Below are positions 26,463-36,311 of a stretch of DNA of 44,042 bases, piece by piece; within the stretch, counting starts at the first letter, position 1, and each line of letters starts with the position of its first letter. The notes under the pieces were generated by a model. The model saw nothing but the letters and a program-made list of their open reading frames with translations, was not told where the DNA came from and did no database searches. This DNA comes from an uncultured Rhodospirillaceae bacterium (GTDB taxonomy: Bacteria > Pseudomonadota > Alphaproteobacteria > Rhodospirillales > Casp-alpha2): the NCBI GenBank assembly GCA_913030825.1, contig CAJWCU010000025.1, positions 1 through 44,042 on the forward strand, in the 5' to 3' direction. The position numbers and the translations under genes were made by a program.

Positions 26463-29015
26463 ATGGCTGAGACGACTGAAAAAGACAAAGCGGACAAGGG
26501 CGGCAGCGGCGGCAAGCTGGGACTTTCTGGTTCCGGCGGCAGCACCCTGACCCTGGGCGGCAAGACGGTCGAGAAGCGCCAGACCCGGCAGAACTTCTCC
26601 CACGGGCGGTCCAAGATGGTCACGGTCGAGGTCAAGAAGCGCCGTACCATTTCGACCGGCAAGGACGACGCCCGCCCGGCAGCGCCCGAGGCCGAGGTCG
26701 AAGCCACGTCCACGACGGAAGACGGCGACGCGCCGCTGCGCGAGCTGACCGAACAGGAACGGGTCGCCCGTCAAAAGGCGCTCGAAACCGCACAGCAGGC
26801 CAAGGACGAGCCGGTCGAAGAGCTGCCGCAGCGTCCGCTCGGCCCGACCATCGTCGAACGCGAGGTCGAAGAGCCGGAGCCCGAAGAAGAGCCCGCAGCC
26901 GAAGCGGCGCCCGAGCCCGAGGCAGCGCCCAAGCCCGCCGACCCGGTTGCCGAGGCACCCGCCCCGGCGCCCGAGGAAGCGCGTCCCGCGCGCCCGCGCC
27001 CGGCCGCCCGCGAGGCCGCAGACGACGACGATGGCCCCCGCGCCAAAACCCGCAAGCCCGGTGGTGGCGGCGGTCGCGCCGACGCCCGCCGTCCGGCGCC
27101 GACCCGCAACTACGACGAACGCCGTCGCCGCGGCAAGCTGACGATTACCGACGCCCTGGAAGGCGAAGAAGAGCGCCAGCGGTCCATCGCGTCGGTCAAA
27201 CGCGCGCGCGAACGTGAAAAACAGAAGCAGCGTGAATTTCTGCAGGAAGGGGCCAAGGTCGTGCGCGAGGTTATCGTCCCCGAAGCCATCACTGTGCAGG
27301 AATTGGCCAACCGTATGGCCGAACGCGGCGCCGACGTCGTCAAATCGCTGATGAAGATGGGCGTCATGGCGACCATCACTCAGACGATCGACGCCGATAC
27401 GGCGGAACTGGTGATCGAGGAATTCGGCCACCGCATCCGCCGCGTGTCGGAAGCCGACGTCGAACAGGGCCTGCGCCGCGACACCGACGACGCGAAGGAC
27501 CTGCAGCCCCGCGCGCCGGTCGTGACCGTCATGGGCCATGTCGACCACGGCAAGACATCGCTGCTCGATGCGCTGCGTGCGACCGATGTGGCGGCCGGCG
27601 AAGCCGGCGGCATCACCCAGCATATCGGCGCCTATCAGGTGACGACCCCGTCGGGGGCGAAGATTTCGTTCATCGATACGCCGGGCCACGCCGCCTTCAC
27701 CGAGATGCGTGCCCGCGGCGCGCAGGTAACGGACATCGTGGTGCTTTGCGTCGCGGCCGATGACGGCGTCATGCCGCAGACCATCGAGGCCATTCACCAC
27801 GCCAAGGCCGCCGAAGTGCCGATCATTGTCGCGATCAACAAGATCGACGTGCCGGGATCGGACCCCAACCGGGTCCGCACGGAACTGCTGCAGCACGACG
27901 TCCAGGTCGAGGAAATGGGCGGCGACGTCCTGTCGATCGAAGTTTCGGCCCTGAAGAAGACGAACCTGGACAAGCTGGAAGAAGCCATCGTCCTGCAGTC
28001 GGAACTTCTCGATCTCAAGGCCAACCCGGATCATGCGGCGGAAGGCGTCATCGTCGAATCCCGCATGGAACAGGGTAAGGGCTCGGTCGCCACGGTTCTG
28101 ATCCAGCGCGGTACGCTGCACGTCGGCGAGATCTTTATCGCCGGTTCCGAATGGGGCCGCGTGCGCGCCATGATGGACGCCCATGGCGACAACCTGGAAG
28201 AAGCCGGGCCGTCGGTGCCGGTGGAAATCCTGGGTCTCAACGGCACGCCGCAGGCCGGCGACGATTTCGTCGTCGTCGACAGCGAAGGCCGGGCGCGCGA
28301 GATCACCGAATTCCGCCAGCGCACCGAACGCAACAAGGCCGCCGCCGCCGGTGGCCGCGGCACCCTGGAGCAGATGTTCGAGCAGATCAAGGAAGGCGAG
28401 GCCCAGGCCGTGCCCCTGGTCATCAAGGCGGACGTTCACGGGTCGGTCGAAGCGATCGTCGGCACGCTGGAGAAGCTCTCGACCGACGAGGTCAAGGTTC
28501 AGATCCTGCATACCGGTGTCGGCGGCATCAACGAAAGCGACGTGACGCTGGCCCGTGCCTCGGGTGCGCTGATCGTCGGCTTCAACGTGCGCGCCAACCC
28601 GCAGGCCCGCGACCTGGCCAAGCGTGACGGTCTGGAAATCCGCTATTACTCGGTGATCTACGACCTGACCGACGACATCAAGGCCGTCCTCTCGGGTCTG
28701 CTGGCACCGGAGGTCCGCGAGACCTTCCTGGGCTACGCCGAAGTGCGCGAGGTGTTCAACGTTTCCAAGGTCGGCAAGGTTGCCGGTTGCATGATCACCG
28801 AAGGCACCGTCAAGCGCGGCGCCAAGGTGCGCTTGCTGCGTGACGACACGGTCATCCACGAAGGCGACCTGAGCCAGCTCAAGCGGTTCAAGGACGACGC
28901 CAAGGAAGTCCAGTCGGGCACGGAATGCGGCATGGCGCTCGCCAATTACCAGGATATCCAGGTCGGCGACGTCATCGAATGCTTCGAAACCGAGGAAATC
29001 GCTCGCGAACTGTAA
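26463..29015 (+). CDS. infB: Translation initiation factor IF-2
   Basis: GTPase that places initiator tRNA on the ribosome. The 850-residue protein begins with the alphaproteobacterial IF2-associated region ([16 protein letters not shown] and [15 protein letters not shown]), a long disordered Pro/Ala/Glu-rich linker, then the GTPase domain with GHVDHGKT at 358-365, DTPGH from about 405, NKID from 459, and finally domains II to IV. The ATG at 26463 is used with GGAAGG five bases away; a TTG just before it would add only one residue. rbfA follows after 72 bases containing a small GC hairpin (29043-29060). Confidence 0.98.
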   Translation: MAETTEKDKADKGGSGGKLGLSGSGGSTLTLGGKTVEKRQTRQNFSHGRSKMVTVEVKKRRTISTGKDDARPAAPEAEVEATSTTEDGDAPLRELTEQERVARQKALETAQQAKDEPVEELPQRPLGPTIVEREVEEPEPEEEPAAEAAPEPEAAPKPADPVAEAPAPAPEEARPARPRPAAREAADDDDGPRAKTRKPGGGGGRADARRPAPTRNYDERRRRGKLTITDALEGEEERQRSIASVKRAREREKQKQREFLQEGAKVVREVIVPEAITVQELANRMAERGADVVKSLMKMGVMATITQTIDADTAELVIEEFGHRIRRVSEADVEQGLRRDTDDAKDLQPRAPVVTVMGHVDHGKTSLLDALRATDVAAGEAGGITQHIGAYQVTTPSGAKISFIDTPGHAAFTEMRARGAQVTDIVVLCVAADDGVMPQTIEAIHHAKAAEVPIIVAINKIDVPGSDPNRVRTELLQHDVQVEEMGGDVLSIEVSALKKTNLDKLEEAIVLQSELLDLKANPDHAAEGVIVESRMEQGKGSVATVLIQRGTLHVGEIFIAGSEWGRVRAMMDAHGDNLEEAGPSVPVEILGLNGTPQAGDDFVVVDSEGRAREITEFRQRTERNKAAAAGGRGTLEQMFEQIKEGEAQAVPLVIKADVHGSVEAIVGTLEKLSTDEVKVQILHTGVGGINESDVTLARASGALIVGFNVRANPQARDLAKRDGLEIRYYSVIYDLTDDIKAVLSGLLAPEVRETFLGYAEVREVFNVSKVGKVAGCMITEGTVKRGAKVRLLRDDTVIHEGDLSQLKRFKDDAKEVQSGTECGMALANYQDIQVGDVIECFETEEIAREL

Positions 29016-29087
29016 GGTTCCGGGCATTTAGGGCCGCGGCCGCGGCGCCAAGGGGCGCCGTCCGCCGGCTGTTGGTAGTGCATCGCC

Positions 29088-29576
29088 ATGTCAGACAAAT
29101 CCCGTAAACGCCACGAAGGGCCCAAACCGCCCTCGCAGCGCCAGCTTCGCGTCGGCGAGGAACTGCGCCATATCTTGGCGCGCATCCTGGAACGCCACGA
29201 TTTCCGCGACCCGATCCTGGAAGGCGCCAGCCTGACCGTGACCGGCGTCGACGCCAGCCCCGATCTCCGCCGGGCGACGGTCTTCATCGTGCCTTTGGGC
29301 GGCAATCTCGCGGACGGCGGCGACGCCGAGACCGAGGCCGTTCTCAAGGCGCTCAACCACGCGGCCCCTTATATCCGCCGCCAGGTCGCGGGCGAGGTCC
29401 GCATGAAGTTCCTGCCGGCCTTCACCTTCCGCCTGGATCACAGTTTCGAGCACGCCGGGCGGATCGACGCCCTGTTGCACGACCCTCGCGTCGTTCGCGA
29501 CCTGCATTCCGACGATGACCGGGCGGACGACGAATGGAACGACGCGGGCGACGACGACGACCGGGACGACGCCTGA
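29088..29576 (+). CDS. rbfA: Ribosome-binding factor A
   Basis: 30S assembly factor with a KH-like fold. 162 residues: SQRQLRVGEELRHILARIL at the start, then GASLTVTGVDASPDLRRATVFI and RMKFLPAFTFRLDHS, all family marks. The C-terminus is a highly acidic, Asp-rich tail of about 25 residues. It is followed by truB after three bases, the typical order. Confidence 0.96.
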   Translation: MSDKSRKRHEGPKPPSQRQLRVGEELRHILARILERHDFRDPILEGASLTVTGVDASPDLRRATVFIVPLGGNLADGGDAETEAVLKALNHAAPYIRRQVAGEVRMKFLPAFTFRLDHSFEHAGRIDALLHDPRVVRDLHSDDDRADDEWNDAGDDDDRDDA

Positions 29577-29579
29577 TCC

Positions 29580-30515
29580 ATGGGCCGCCGGCGCAAGGGC
29601 GATCCCGTTCACGGTTGGATCAATCTCGACAAGCCCAAGGGCGTGACCTCGACCCAGGCCGTCGGCCGGGTCAAACGGCTGTTGAACGCGGCGAAGGTCG
29701 GCCATGGCGGCACGCTCGATCCCTTGGCCTCGGGCATCCTTCCGATCGCGCTCGGCGAAGCGACCAAGACCGTTTCCTGGGCCATGGACGGCGAAAAGGA
29801 ATACGTCTTCACGATCAAGTTCGGCGAAGCCACGGCGACCGACGACCGTGAAGGCGAGGTCACGGCGGAAAGCGACGTTCGCCCATCGGATGACCGGATT
29901 TCCGAGGTTCTGCCGGCCTTCATCGGTGAGATCGACCAGATCCCGCCGCGCTATTCGGCGATCAAGATCAATGGCGAGCGGGCCTACGACCGGGCCCGCG
30001 AGGGCGAGGATTTCGAAATGAAATCGCGCCGCGTGACGATCGTCGACCTGGTTCTCGAAGACCGGCCCGACAGGGACCATGCGGTGGTGCGCTGCCGTTC
30101 GGGCAAGGGGGTCTATGTGCGTTCGCTGGCCCGCGATATCTCGGTCGCGCTGGGCACCGTCGGGCACGTCGCGGACCTTCGCCGGACGGCCGTCGGACCC
30201 TTCCGGGAAAAGGATGCGATTTCGCTAGAAAATCTAGAGGCTCTGGGGCATAGTGCGCGCGATTCCGGGCCCCTCCTGCCCGTTGAGACCGCGCTGGACG
30301 ACATCCCGGCGCTGGCCCTGACGGAAGCGGAGGCCCGGCGGCTGACCCAGGGACAGGCCATACCGGCCCTTCCCGTCGCCAGCCGATCGCCGTTCAAGGA
30401 CATCAGCCAAGGCGACATGGTCTCGACCATGTTCGGCAATCGTTTGGTGGCTCTGGCGGAAATCAAGGGCGGAGAAATCCGCCCGGTTCGGGTGATGAAC
30501 CTTGATGGGGCGTGA
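29580..30515 (+). CDS. truB: tRNA pseudouridine(55) synthase TruB
   Basis: Makes pseudouridine 55 in the T loop of all tRNAs. 311 residues. The catalytic aspartate is D47 in GGTLDPLASGILPIALGEATK; KEYVFTIKFGEATATDD, PPRYSAIKINGERAYDRAR and YVRSLARDI are the other conserved stretches, and a PUA-like C-terminal domain follows. The ATG lies three bases after the rbfA stop, so translation is coupled. rpsO follows after 39 bases. Confidence 0.97.
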   Translation: MGRRRKGDPVHGWINLDKPKGVTSTQAVGRVKRLLNAAKVGHGGTLDPLASGILPIALGEATKTVSWAMDGEKEYVFTIKFGEATATDDREGEVTAESDVRPSDDRISEVLPAFIGEIDQIPPRYSAIKINGERAYDRAREGEDFEMKSRRVTIVDLVLEDRPDRDHAVVRCRSGKGVYVRSLARDISVALGTVGHVADLRRTAVGPFREKDAISLENLEALGHSARDSGPLLPVETALDDIPALALTEAEARRLTQGQAIPALPVASRSPFKDISQGDMVSTMFGNRLVALAEIKGGEIRPVRVMNLDGA

Positions 30516-30554
30516 CCCGATGACCCTTAAACAATTAAGAACAGGAGTATGACG

Positions 30555-30824
30555 ATGTCGATTACCGCTGAGCGGAAGCAGGAACTCATTGGCGAGTTCC
30601 AAGCCGGAAACGGCGACACCGGGTCCCCCGAAGTTCAGGTCGCCATTCTGACCGAACGGATTTCCAACCTGACCGAACACATGAAGACCCACAAGCGCGA
30701 CTTCCACTCGCGTCGTGGTCTTTTGATGATGGTCGGCCAGCGCCGCCGTCTGTTGGACTATCTGAAAAAGAAGAACGACGGACGTTACGACGAGCTGGTC
30801 AAGCGTCTGGGCATCCGCCGCTAA
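30555..30824 (+). CDS. rpsO: 30S ribosomal protein S15
   Basis: Primary 16S rRNA-binding protein of the small subunit. The 89 residues equal the usual length, with [12 protein letters not shown] at the start and [25 protein letters not shown] as the rRNA-contacting core (first and second halves contiguous). The ATG at 30555 is chosen over an in-frame ATG at 30549 because AGGAG (30543-30547) is then at a proper distance and the length matches. pnp comes next, as in most proteobacteria. Confidence 0.97.
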   Translation: MSITAERKQELIGEFQAGNGDTGSPEVQVAILTERISNLTEHMKTHKRDFHSRRGLLMMVGQRRRLLDYLKKKNDGRYDELVKRLGIRR

Positions 30825-31069
30825 GGCAGCGGATCCCGATTTGTCTGAATGGGCGTGCATTCCGGAAATGATCCGGATGTTCTCCGTGGGCGGCCAAAGT
30901 ACGGATGCCGCCTTTGCCCCGCCGTCTTCCGCAATCCCCGTTAAATCAGATGTGGAAGACGCCTCGGGGCCGGGCCGGCCGGCAGGGTGCCGGCGGCCCA
31001 ACGGGCAGGAAGCCCGCGATCCGCGCGGGCGTCCGGTCCCACGTACGTTTGTAGGAAGAGTAGAAAAAT
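30825..31069 (+). promoter_or_regulatory. rpsO-pnp intergenic region with a GC-rich hairpin leader
   Basis: A moderate hairpin CATtCCGG/CCGGATG lies around 30859-30879 near the rpsO end. Downstream, GGGCC-G-GCCGGC (30972-30983) pairs with GCCGGC-GGCCC (30989-30999) across a 5-base loop with one bulge. CGGGC/GCCCG (31002-31016) and GCCCGCG/CGCGGGC (about 31012-31029) can form alternative stems. In E. coli the pnp leader is a long stem cut by RNase III and used by PNPase to limit its own synthesis; this leader has the right position and form for a similar role, which is inference. A short open frame across it is not gene-like. Confidence 0.5.
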
Positions 31070-33232
31070 ATGTTCCAAGAGTTTCGTAAGGAAATTGACT
31101 GGGGCGGCCGCAAGCTGACCCTGGAAACCGGCAAGATCGCGCGGCAAGCCGATGGCGCCGTTCTCGCCACGTACGGCGACACCAAGGTGCTTTGCACCGT
31201 CGTCGCGGAAAAGACGCCCCGCCCGGGCATCGATTTTTTCCCGCTGGCCGTTCACTACGTCGAAAAAGCCTATGCCGCCGGTAAAATTCCGGGCGGCTTT
31301 TTCAAACGTGAAGGCCGTCCCGGCGAAAACGAGGTTCTGACCTCGCGCCTGATCGACCGGCCCATCCGGCCGCTGTTCGCCGACGGCTTCAAGAACGAAG
31401 TCCAGGTCATCTGCACGGTCTTGACCCACGACCTGGAAAACAACCCCGACATTCCCGCCATGATCGGCACCTCGGCCGCCCTTTGCATTTCAGGCGCCCC
31501 GTTCCTGGGCCCGATCTCGGGCTGCCGCGTCGGCCTGATCGAAGGTGCGTATGTCCTGAACCCGACCCTGGACCAGATGGAAGACACCAAGCTGGACCTG
31601 ATCGTCGCCGGTACCCAGGAAGGCGTGCTGATGGTCGAATCCGAAGCCCACGAATTGTCGGAAGACGACATGCTGGGTGCGGTGATGTTCGGTCATAAGG
31701 CCAACCAGGACGTGATCAACGCGATCATCGAACTGGCCGAAGCTTGCGCCAAGGAGCCGTTCGACATTCCGGCCAAGCCGGAAGGCATCGACGCCCTGGC
31801 CGATAAGGTCAAGGGCATGGCCGAAGGCGGCCTGCGCGACGCCTACAAGGAAACCGTCAAGCAGCTGCGCCAGGAAAAGATCTCGGCCGTCAAATCCAAG
31901 GTCACGGAAGATCTCGCCGCCGACGAAAGCCTCGACCAGGACCTGGTTGGTGCGGCCCTGGGCGGTATCCTGAAGAAGCTGGAAAGCGACATCGTACGCC
32001 GCGACATTCTCGATACGGGCAACCGCATCGACGGCCGCGACACCAAGACCGTGCGGCCGATCGTGGCCGAAGTGGGCATCCTGCCCCGCACCCACGGTTC
32101 GTCGCTGTTCACGCGCGGCGAAACCCAGGCCATCGTGGTCGCCACGCTGGGCACCGGTCAGGACGAACAGATCATCGACGATCTGGCCAACGACCATCGC
32201 CGGACCTTCATGCTGCATTACAACTTCCCGCCGTTCTCGGTCGGTGAAGCGGGCCGCTTCGGGTTCACCGGGCGCCGCGAAATCGGTCACGGCAAGCTGG
32301 CTTGGCGGGCGCTGAACCCGCTGATGCCGTCCAAGGACGAATTCCCCTATACGATCCGCGTGGTGTCCGAAATCACCGAATCGAACGGCTCGTCCTCGAT
32401 GGCCACGGTCTGCGGCACCTCGCTGTCGCTGATGGATGCTGGCGTTCCGCTGCCCCGTCCGGTGGCCGGTATCGCCATGGGCCTGATTAAGGAAGGCGAC
32501 GAGTTCGCGGTCCTGTCCGATATCCTGGGTGACGAAGATCACTTAGGGGACATGGACTTCAAGGTCGCCGGTTCCGAAAACGGCATCACGTCCCTGCAGA
32601 TGGATATCAAGATCACCTCGATCACCGAGGAGATCATGAAGATCGCCCTGGCCCAGGCCAAGGACGGCCGTCTGCACATCCTGGGCGAAATGGCCAAGGG
32701 CCTGACCTCCGCCCGCGAAGGTGTCTCGGACATGGCGCCCCGGATCACCCAGTTCCAGATCAACAAGGACAAGATCCGTGAAGTCATCGGCCCGGGTGGC
32801 AAGATGATCCGCGAAATCTGCGAAGAAACCGGTGCCAAGATCGACATTGAAGACGACGGCACCGTCCGTGTCGCCGCCGTCGATGCGGCGGCCGGCGAAG
32901 CGGCGGTCGACTGGATCAAGTCGATCACCCAGGAACCGGAAGTCGGCGTGATCTACAACGGCAAGGTCGTGAAGGTCGTCGATTTCGGCGCCTTCGTGAA
33001 CTTCATGGGCGCCAAGGACGGCCTGGTTCATATCTCCGAGCTCGCCAACGAGCGGGTCGGCCAGGTCACCGACGTCGTCAATGAAGGCGATCAGGTCAAG
33101 GTCAAGCTGATCGGCATCGACGATCGCGGCAAGGTCAAGCTGTCCATGCGCGTGGTCGACCAGGAAACCGGTGAAGACATCACCGAACAGGTCGGCGAGC
33201 GTGGCGGTAAGGGCGGCAAGGGCCGCGAATAG
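31070..33232 (+). CDS. pnp: Polyribonucleotide nucleotidyltransferase (PNPase)
   Basis: 3'-5' phosphorolytic exoribonuclease and degradosome component. 720 residues with two RNase PH domains: the first with [22 protein letters not shown], the second with GRRAEIGHG-like [15 protein letters not shown] and [20 protein letters not shown] (metal-binding acidic residues). A KH domain ([15 protein letters not shown], about 560-610) and an S1 domain (about 625-695) follow, ending in a Gly/Lys-rich tail. AGGAAGAG lies upstream of the ATG. A strong terminator follows, closing the operon. Confidence 0.98.
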   Translation: MFQEFRKEIDWGGRKLTLETGKIARQADGAVLATYGDTKVLCTVVAEKTPRPGIDFFPLAVHYVEKAYAAGKIPGGFFKREGRPGENEVLTSRLIDRPIRPLFADGFKNEVQVICTVLTHDLENNPDIPAMIGTSAALCISGAPFLGPISGCRVGLIEGAYVLNPTLDQMEDTKLDLIVAGTQEGVLMVESEAHELSEDDMLGAVMFGHKANQDVINAIIELAEACAKEPFDIPAKPEGIDALADKVKGMAEGGLRDAYKETVKQLRQEKISAVKSKVTEDLAADESLDQDLVGAALGGILKKLESDIVRRDILDTGNRIDGRDTKTVRPIVAEVGILPRTHGSSLFTRGETQAIVVATLGTGQDEQIIDDLANDHRRTFMLHYNFPPFSVGEAGRFGFTGRREIGHGKLAWRALNPLMPSKDEFPYTIRVVSEITESNGSSSMATVCGTSLSLMDAGVPLPRPVAGIAMGLIKEGDEFAVLSDILGDEDHLGDMDFKVAGSENGITSLQMDIKITSITEEIMKIALAQAKDGRLHILGEMAKGLTSAREGVSDMAPRITQFQINKDKIREVIGPGGKMIREICEETGAKIDIEDDGTVRVAAVDAAAGEAAVDWIKSITQEPEVGVIYNGKVVKVVDFGAFVNFMGAKDGLVHISELANERVGQVTDVVNEGDQVKVKLIGIDDRGKVKLSMRVVDQETGEDITEQVGERGGKGGKGRE

Positions 33233-33277
33233 CAGCCGGCCCAAGGCTCATGCCGGACGGTAAACGACAATAGCCGA

Positions 33278-33310
33278 GGGCGGCGCCGGATTAGGCGCCG
33301 CCCTTTGTTG
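33278..33310 (+). terminator. Strong terminator after pnp
   Basis: Perfect 10-base stem GGGCGGCGCC/GGCGCCGCCC (33278-33287 with 33294-33303), 6-base loop, followed by TTTGTTG. It ends the rimP-pnp superoperon and insulates fabA. Confidence 0.85.
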
Positions 33311-33328
33311 TCCGGGCGTTTGCTACGG

Positions 33329-33372
33329 TTGCCTTGGGGCGGTATCTCTGGGTATTGTGCGGCTCAGAGATA
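33329..33372 (+). promoter_or_regulatory. fabA promoter with an overlapping inverted repeat
   Basis: TTGCCT at 33329-33334 and TATTGT at 33353-33358 (18-base gap) form a plausible promoter. A perfect inverted repeat TATCTCTG (33343-33350) and CAGAGATA (33365-33372), arm centres 22 bases apart, brackets the -10. Two helical turns between arms is what a dimeric repressor would need. It resembles neither the FabR nor the FadR site that I know. Confidence 0.5.
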
Positions 33373-33507
33373 GGTGGAAAAACTGGGCCTGAACGGCCTG
33401 GAATAAAAAGAGAAACCAATCATCAGAAACGAAAAGCCGTGTCGCCGGGGATGCCCGCAAGGACACCGGCAAATCCAAGGGAGGCGGGCAGCAATGGCCG
33501 CAAAAGC

Positions 33508-34020
33508 GTGACCAAGAAAAACGCCTATTCCTATGATGAATTGATCACCTGCGCGAAGGGCGACCTGTTCGGGTCCGGCAATGCGCAATTGCCCATGCCG
33601 CCGATGCTGATGATGGATCGCATCACCGCCATCCACGAAGACGGCGGCGCCTTCGGCAAGGGCTATGCCGAGGCCGAGATGGATATCAATCCCGACCTCT
33701 GGTTCTTCAAATGCCATTTCGAAGGCGATCCGGTGATGCCGGGTTGCCTGGGCCTGGATGCGCTCTGGCAATTGACCGGGTTCTACCTGGGTTGGACCGG
33801 GGCGCCGGGCCGCGGCCGGGCGTTGGGCGTCGGTTCGGTCAAGTTTACCGAACAGGTGCAGCCGGACGCCAAATTGCTGCAGTTCCGCATCGACATCCGG
33901 CGCATCATGTCGCGCCAGATCACGCTTGGAATCGCCAACGGGACGATGCTGATCGACGGCAAAACGGCTTACGAAACCGAAGATATGCGCGTAACCTTGT
34001 TCTCGGACCCCGAAGGGTAG
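33508..34020 (+). CDS. fabA: 3-hydroxydecanoyl-ACP dehydratase/isomerase FabA
   Basis: Dehydrates and isomerises C10 intermediates, the branch point to unsaturated fatty acids. From GTG 33508 the product is 170 residues, close to the E. coli length, and the catalytic pair falls at H70 ([13 protein letters not shown]) and D84 ([10 protein letters not shown]), matching the known numbering, which supports this start. The only good ribosome site, GGGAGG at 33479-33484, serves an ATG at 33494 in another frame, which encodes MAAKA and stops with TGA overlapping this GTG. Thus fabA seems to be translated by coupling to a five-codon minicistron, or a base is missing near the start. It heads fabA-fabB-fabI. 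Confidence 0.95.
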   Translation: MTKKNAYSYDELITCAKGDLFGSGNAQLPMPPMLMMDRITAIHEDGGAFGKGYAEAEMDINPDLWFFKCHFEGDPVMPGCLGLDALWQLTGFYLGWTGAPGRGRALGVGSVKFTEQVQPDAKLLQFRIDIRRIMSRQITLGIANGTMLIDGKTAYETEDMRVTLFSDPEG

Positions 34021-34032
34021 TAAGAGAGGCCC

Positions 34033-35253
34033 ATGAAACGCGTCGTCGTTACCGGAATGGGAATTGTGTCGCCCATCGGCAATAATATTGCCGAGGTGAC
34101 GGACAGCCTGCGCGCCGGGCGCTCGGGCATTGTGTTTTGCGATGAATATGCCGAGCGCGGCTTCCGCAGCCACCTTCATGGTGCGCCCAAGATCGACATG
34201 GACGATAAGATCGACCGCAAACTGCGCCGCTTCATGGGCGACGGGGCGGCCTATTCGTATATCGCCATGGGCGAAGCCATCAAGGACGCGGGCCTGTCGG
34301 AAGCCGAGGTTTCCAGCGAGCGAACGGGCCTTGTGATGGGTTCCGGCGGGCCGTCGACCTCGGCTCAGGTCGATGCCGTCGATACGGCCCGCGACCGTGG
34401 CGCCAAACGCGTCGGTCCCTACGCCGTGCCCAAGGCCATGTGTTCCACCATTTCGGCCAACATGGCGACGGCCTATCACATGCGTGGCCTCAGCTATTCC
34501 ATTTCGTCCGCCTGTTCGACCTCCGCCCATTGCATCGGCAACGGAGCGGAACTGATCCAGATGGGCAAACAGGACGTGGTCATCGCCGGTGGCGGGGAAG
34601 AACTGCATTGGACGTTGAGTGTCCTGTTCGACGCCATGGGGGCCCTGTCCTCGAAGTTCAACGACACGCCCGAGCGCGCCTCGCGTCCCTTCGACGTTGA
34701 CCGCGACGGCTTCGTCATCGCCGGCGGCGCCGGTGTGGTGGTGTTGGAAGACCTGGAACGCGCGACCGCGCGGGGTGCCAAAATCTATGGCGAGATCGTC
34801 GGCTATGGGGCCACGTCGGACGGTGTCGACATGGTGGCGCCGTCGGGCGAGGGCGCCATGCGCTGCATGCGCCTGGCGACCCAGGGGCTCGGCAATACCA
34901 AGGTCGACTACATCAACGCCCATGGGACCTCGACCCCGGCGGGCGACATGACGGAATTGAAGGCCATCGCCGACGTGTTCGGCGCGGACCGGCCGAAAAT
35001 TTCGTCGACCAAATCCCTGACCGGTCATTCCCAGGGGGCGACCGGCGCCCACGAGGCGATTTATTCCCTGATCATGCTGAACAACGATTTCATCGCCGCC
35101 TCGGCCAATGTCGAAAATCTCGACCCGGCGGCCGGCGACGCAGAAATCGTGACCCAGCGCATCGACGATGCGGGGCTCAACTGCGTCCTGTCCAACAGCT
35201 TCGGCTTCGGCGGCACCAATGCCTCCCTGGCCTTCAAACGCTTCGAGGCGTGA
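34033..35253 (+). CDS. fabB: 3-oxoacyl-ACP synthase I (FabB)
   Basis: Condensing enzyme that elongates the cis-3-decenoyl product of FabA. 406 residues of thiolase fold; active-site C161 in SSACSTSAHCIG, H297 in NAHGTSTPAGD, K327 and H332 in KSLTGHSQGATGA, nearly the E. coli FabB numbering. This, plus pairing with fabA, supports FabB over FabF. It begins 12 bases after the fabA stop with AAGAGAGG upstream. Confidence 0.97.
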   Translation: MKRVVVTGMGIVSPIGNNIAEVTDSLRAGRSGIVFCDEYAERGFRSHLHGAPKIDMDDKIDRKLRRFMGDGAAYSYIAMGEAIKDAGLSEAEVSSERTGLVMGSGGPSTSAQVDAVDTARDRGAKRVGPYAVPKAMCSTISANMATAYHMRGLSYSISSACSTSAHCIGNGAELIQMGKQDVVIAGGGEELHWTLSVLFDAMGALSSKFNDTPERASRPFDVDRDGFVIAGGAGVVVLEDLERATARGAKIYGEIVGYGATSDGVDMVAPSGEGAMRCMRLATQGLGNTKVDYINAHGTSTPAGDMTELKAIADVFGADRPKISSTKSLTGHSQGATGAHEAIYSLIMLNNDFIAASANVENLDPAAGDAEIVTQRIDDAGLNCVLSNSFGFGGTNASLAFKRFEA

Positions 35254-35293
35254 TCGGTCCAGCGTCCAACGGCGGACCTGCAGGAGAAATTGA

Positions 35294-36154
35294 ATGAACG
35301 GCCCTGTTGACGGTTCAGGCGTGCCCCCGGCGGATAGCCAGGATACGCCTGCGTTGCAATCCAACATCATGGCCGGCCGCCGAGGCTTGATCATGGGCGT
35401 CGCCAACGACCATTCGATCGCCTGGGGTATTGCCCGTGAATTGCGCCACCACGGCGCCGAATTGGCCTTCACCTATCAGAACGACGCCATCGCCAAGCGG
35501 GTTACGCCGCTGGCCGCCGAGGTCGGATCGGACCTCGTCCTGCCGTGCGAGGTCGAGGACCAGGCCTCCATCGACGCGCTGTTCGGGGAATTGAAAAGCC
35601 GGTGGGGCGGGTTGGATTTCCTGGTCCATGCCGTCGCTTATTCGGATAAGGAAGAGCTCAAGGGCAAGTACCTGAACACGTCGCGCGACAACTTCCTGCG
35701 GACCATGGACGTCAGCTGCTATTCCTTCACGGCCCTGGCCCGCGCGGCCGCCGACTTGATGGGTGACGGCGGCTCCATGGTCACCTTGACCTATACGGGC
35801 TCGACCCGCGTGATGCCGAACTACAACGTCATGGGCGTCGCCAAGGCGGCGCTCGAGGCCAGCGTGCGGTATCTCGCCGCCAACCTGGGCCCCGACGGCA
35901 TCCGCGTCAACGCGATCTCGGCCGGGCCCATGCGGACCCTCGCGGGCAGCGCCATCGGCGGCGCCCGCCATGTCTACAAATGGAACCAGCGTCACGCGCC
36001 GCTCAAGCGGACGGTGCGCCTGGAAGACGTCGGCGGCTCGGCTCTTTACCTGCTGTCCGATTTGTCGGCCGGGGTCACGGGCGAGGTCCATCACGTCGAT
36101 TCCGGCTACAACATCATCGGCCTGCCGAACCCCGAGGACATGATCGACGAGTGA
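35294..36154 (+). CDS. fabI: Enoyl-ACP reductase (NADH) FabI
   Basis: Short-chain dehydrogenase-type enzyme performing the last reduction of each fatty acid elongation cycle; it is the target of triclosan and isoniazid-like inhibitors. 286 residues with NAD binding at GLIMGVANDHSIAWGIA and catalytic Y177 and K184 (Y-x6-K), plus Y167. About 25 extra residues at the N-terminus precede the core; AGGAG sits 7 bases before the chosen ATG, while internal ATGs (for example MAGRRG) would also give a full domain. Third gene of the fabA-fabB-fabI operon. Confidence 0.95.
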   Translation: MNGPVDGSGVPPADSQDTPALQSNIMAGRRGLIMGVANDHSIAWGIARELRHHGAELAFTYQNDAIAKRVTPLAAEVGSDLVLPCEVEDQASIDALFGELKSRWGGLDFLVHAVAYSDKEELKGKYLNTSRDNFLRTMDVSCYSFTALARAAADLMGDGGSMVTLTYTGSTRVMPNYNVMGVAKAALEASVRYLAANLGPDGIRVNAISAGPMRTLAGSAIGGARHVYKWNQRHAPLKRTVRLEDVGGSALYLLSDLSAGVTGEVHHVDSGYNIIGLPNPEDMIDE

Positions 36155-36201
36155 TCCCGGAACGGGTCGAAAATCGGATGTATCCAGCGAACAATTAAGT
36201 C

Positions 36202-36240
36202 TGGAAAATCCCTTATCCATTTTTATATAATCATTCTAAG
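36202..36240 (+). promoter_or_regulatory. irr promoter with an Irr-box-like palindrome on the -10
   Basis: A perfect -10 TATAAT lies at 36226-36231, with a modest TGGAAA (36202-36207) 18 bases before. The imperfect palindrome TATATAA-TCA-TTCTAAG (36224-36240) covers the -10; it agrees at 11 of 14 arm positions with the Irr box as I recall it (TTTAGAA-N3-TTCTAAA). That would let Irr repress its own gene. It lies in the 157-base gap after fabI. Confidence 0.5.
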
Positions 36241-36311
36241 TTTTAATCGGTGCCTATCCATGCCGTAATAAGAAGGCGCGTGGCCTGTCGGTCCGCGAAT
36301 TGACCCACGAT

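Noticed and set aside
25932-29027. A 1031-codon open frame on the minus strand opposite infB
   Set aside because: Antisense shadow of a GC-rich gene with no recognisable motifs; the same holds for long minus frames opposite glnD, nusA, pnp and fabB.
30841-31089. 82-codon frame between rpsO and pnp
   Set aside because: Overlaps the pnp start, has no ribosome site and covers the hairpin leader.
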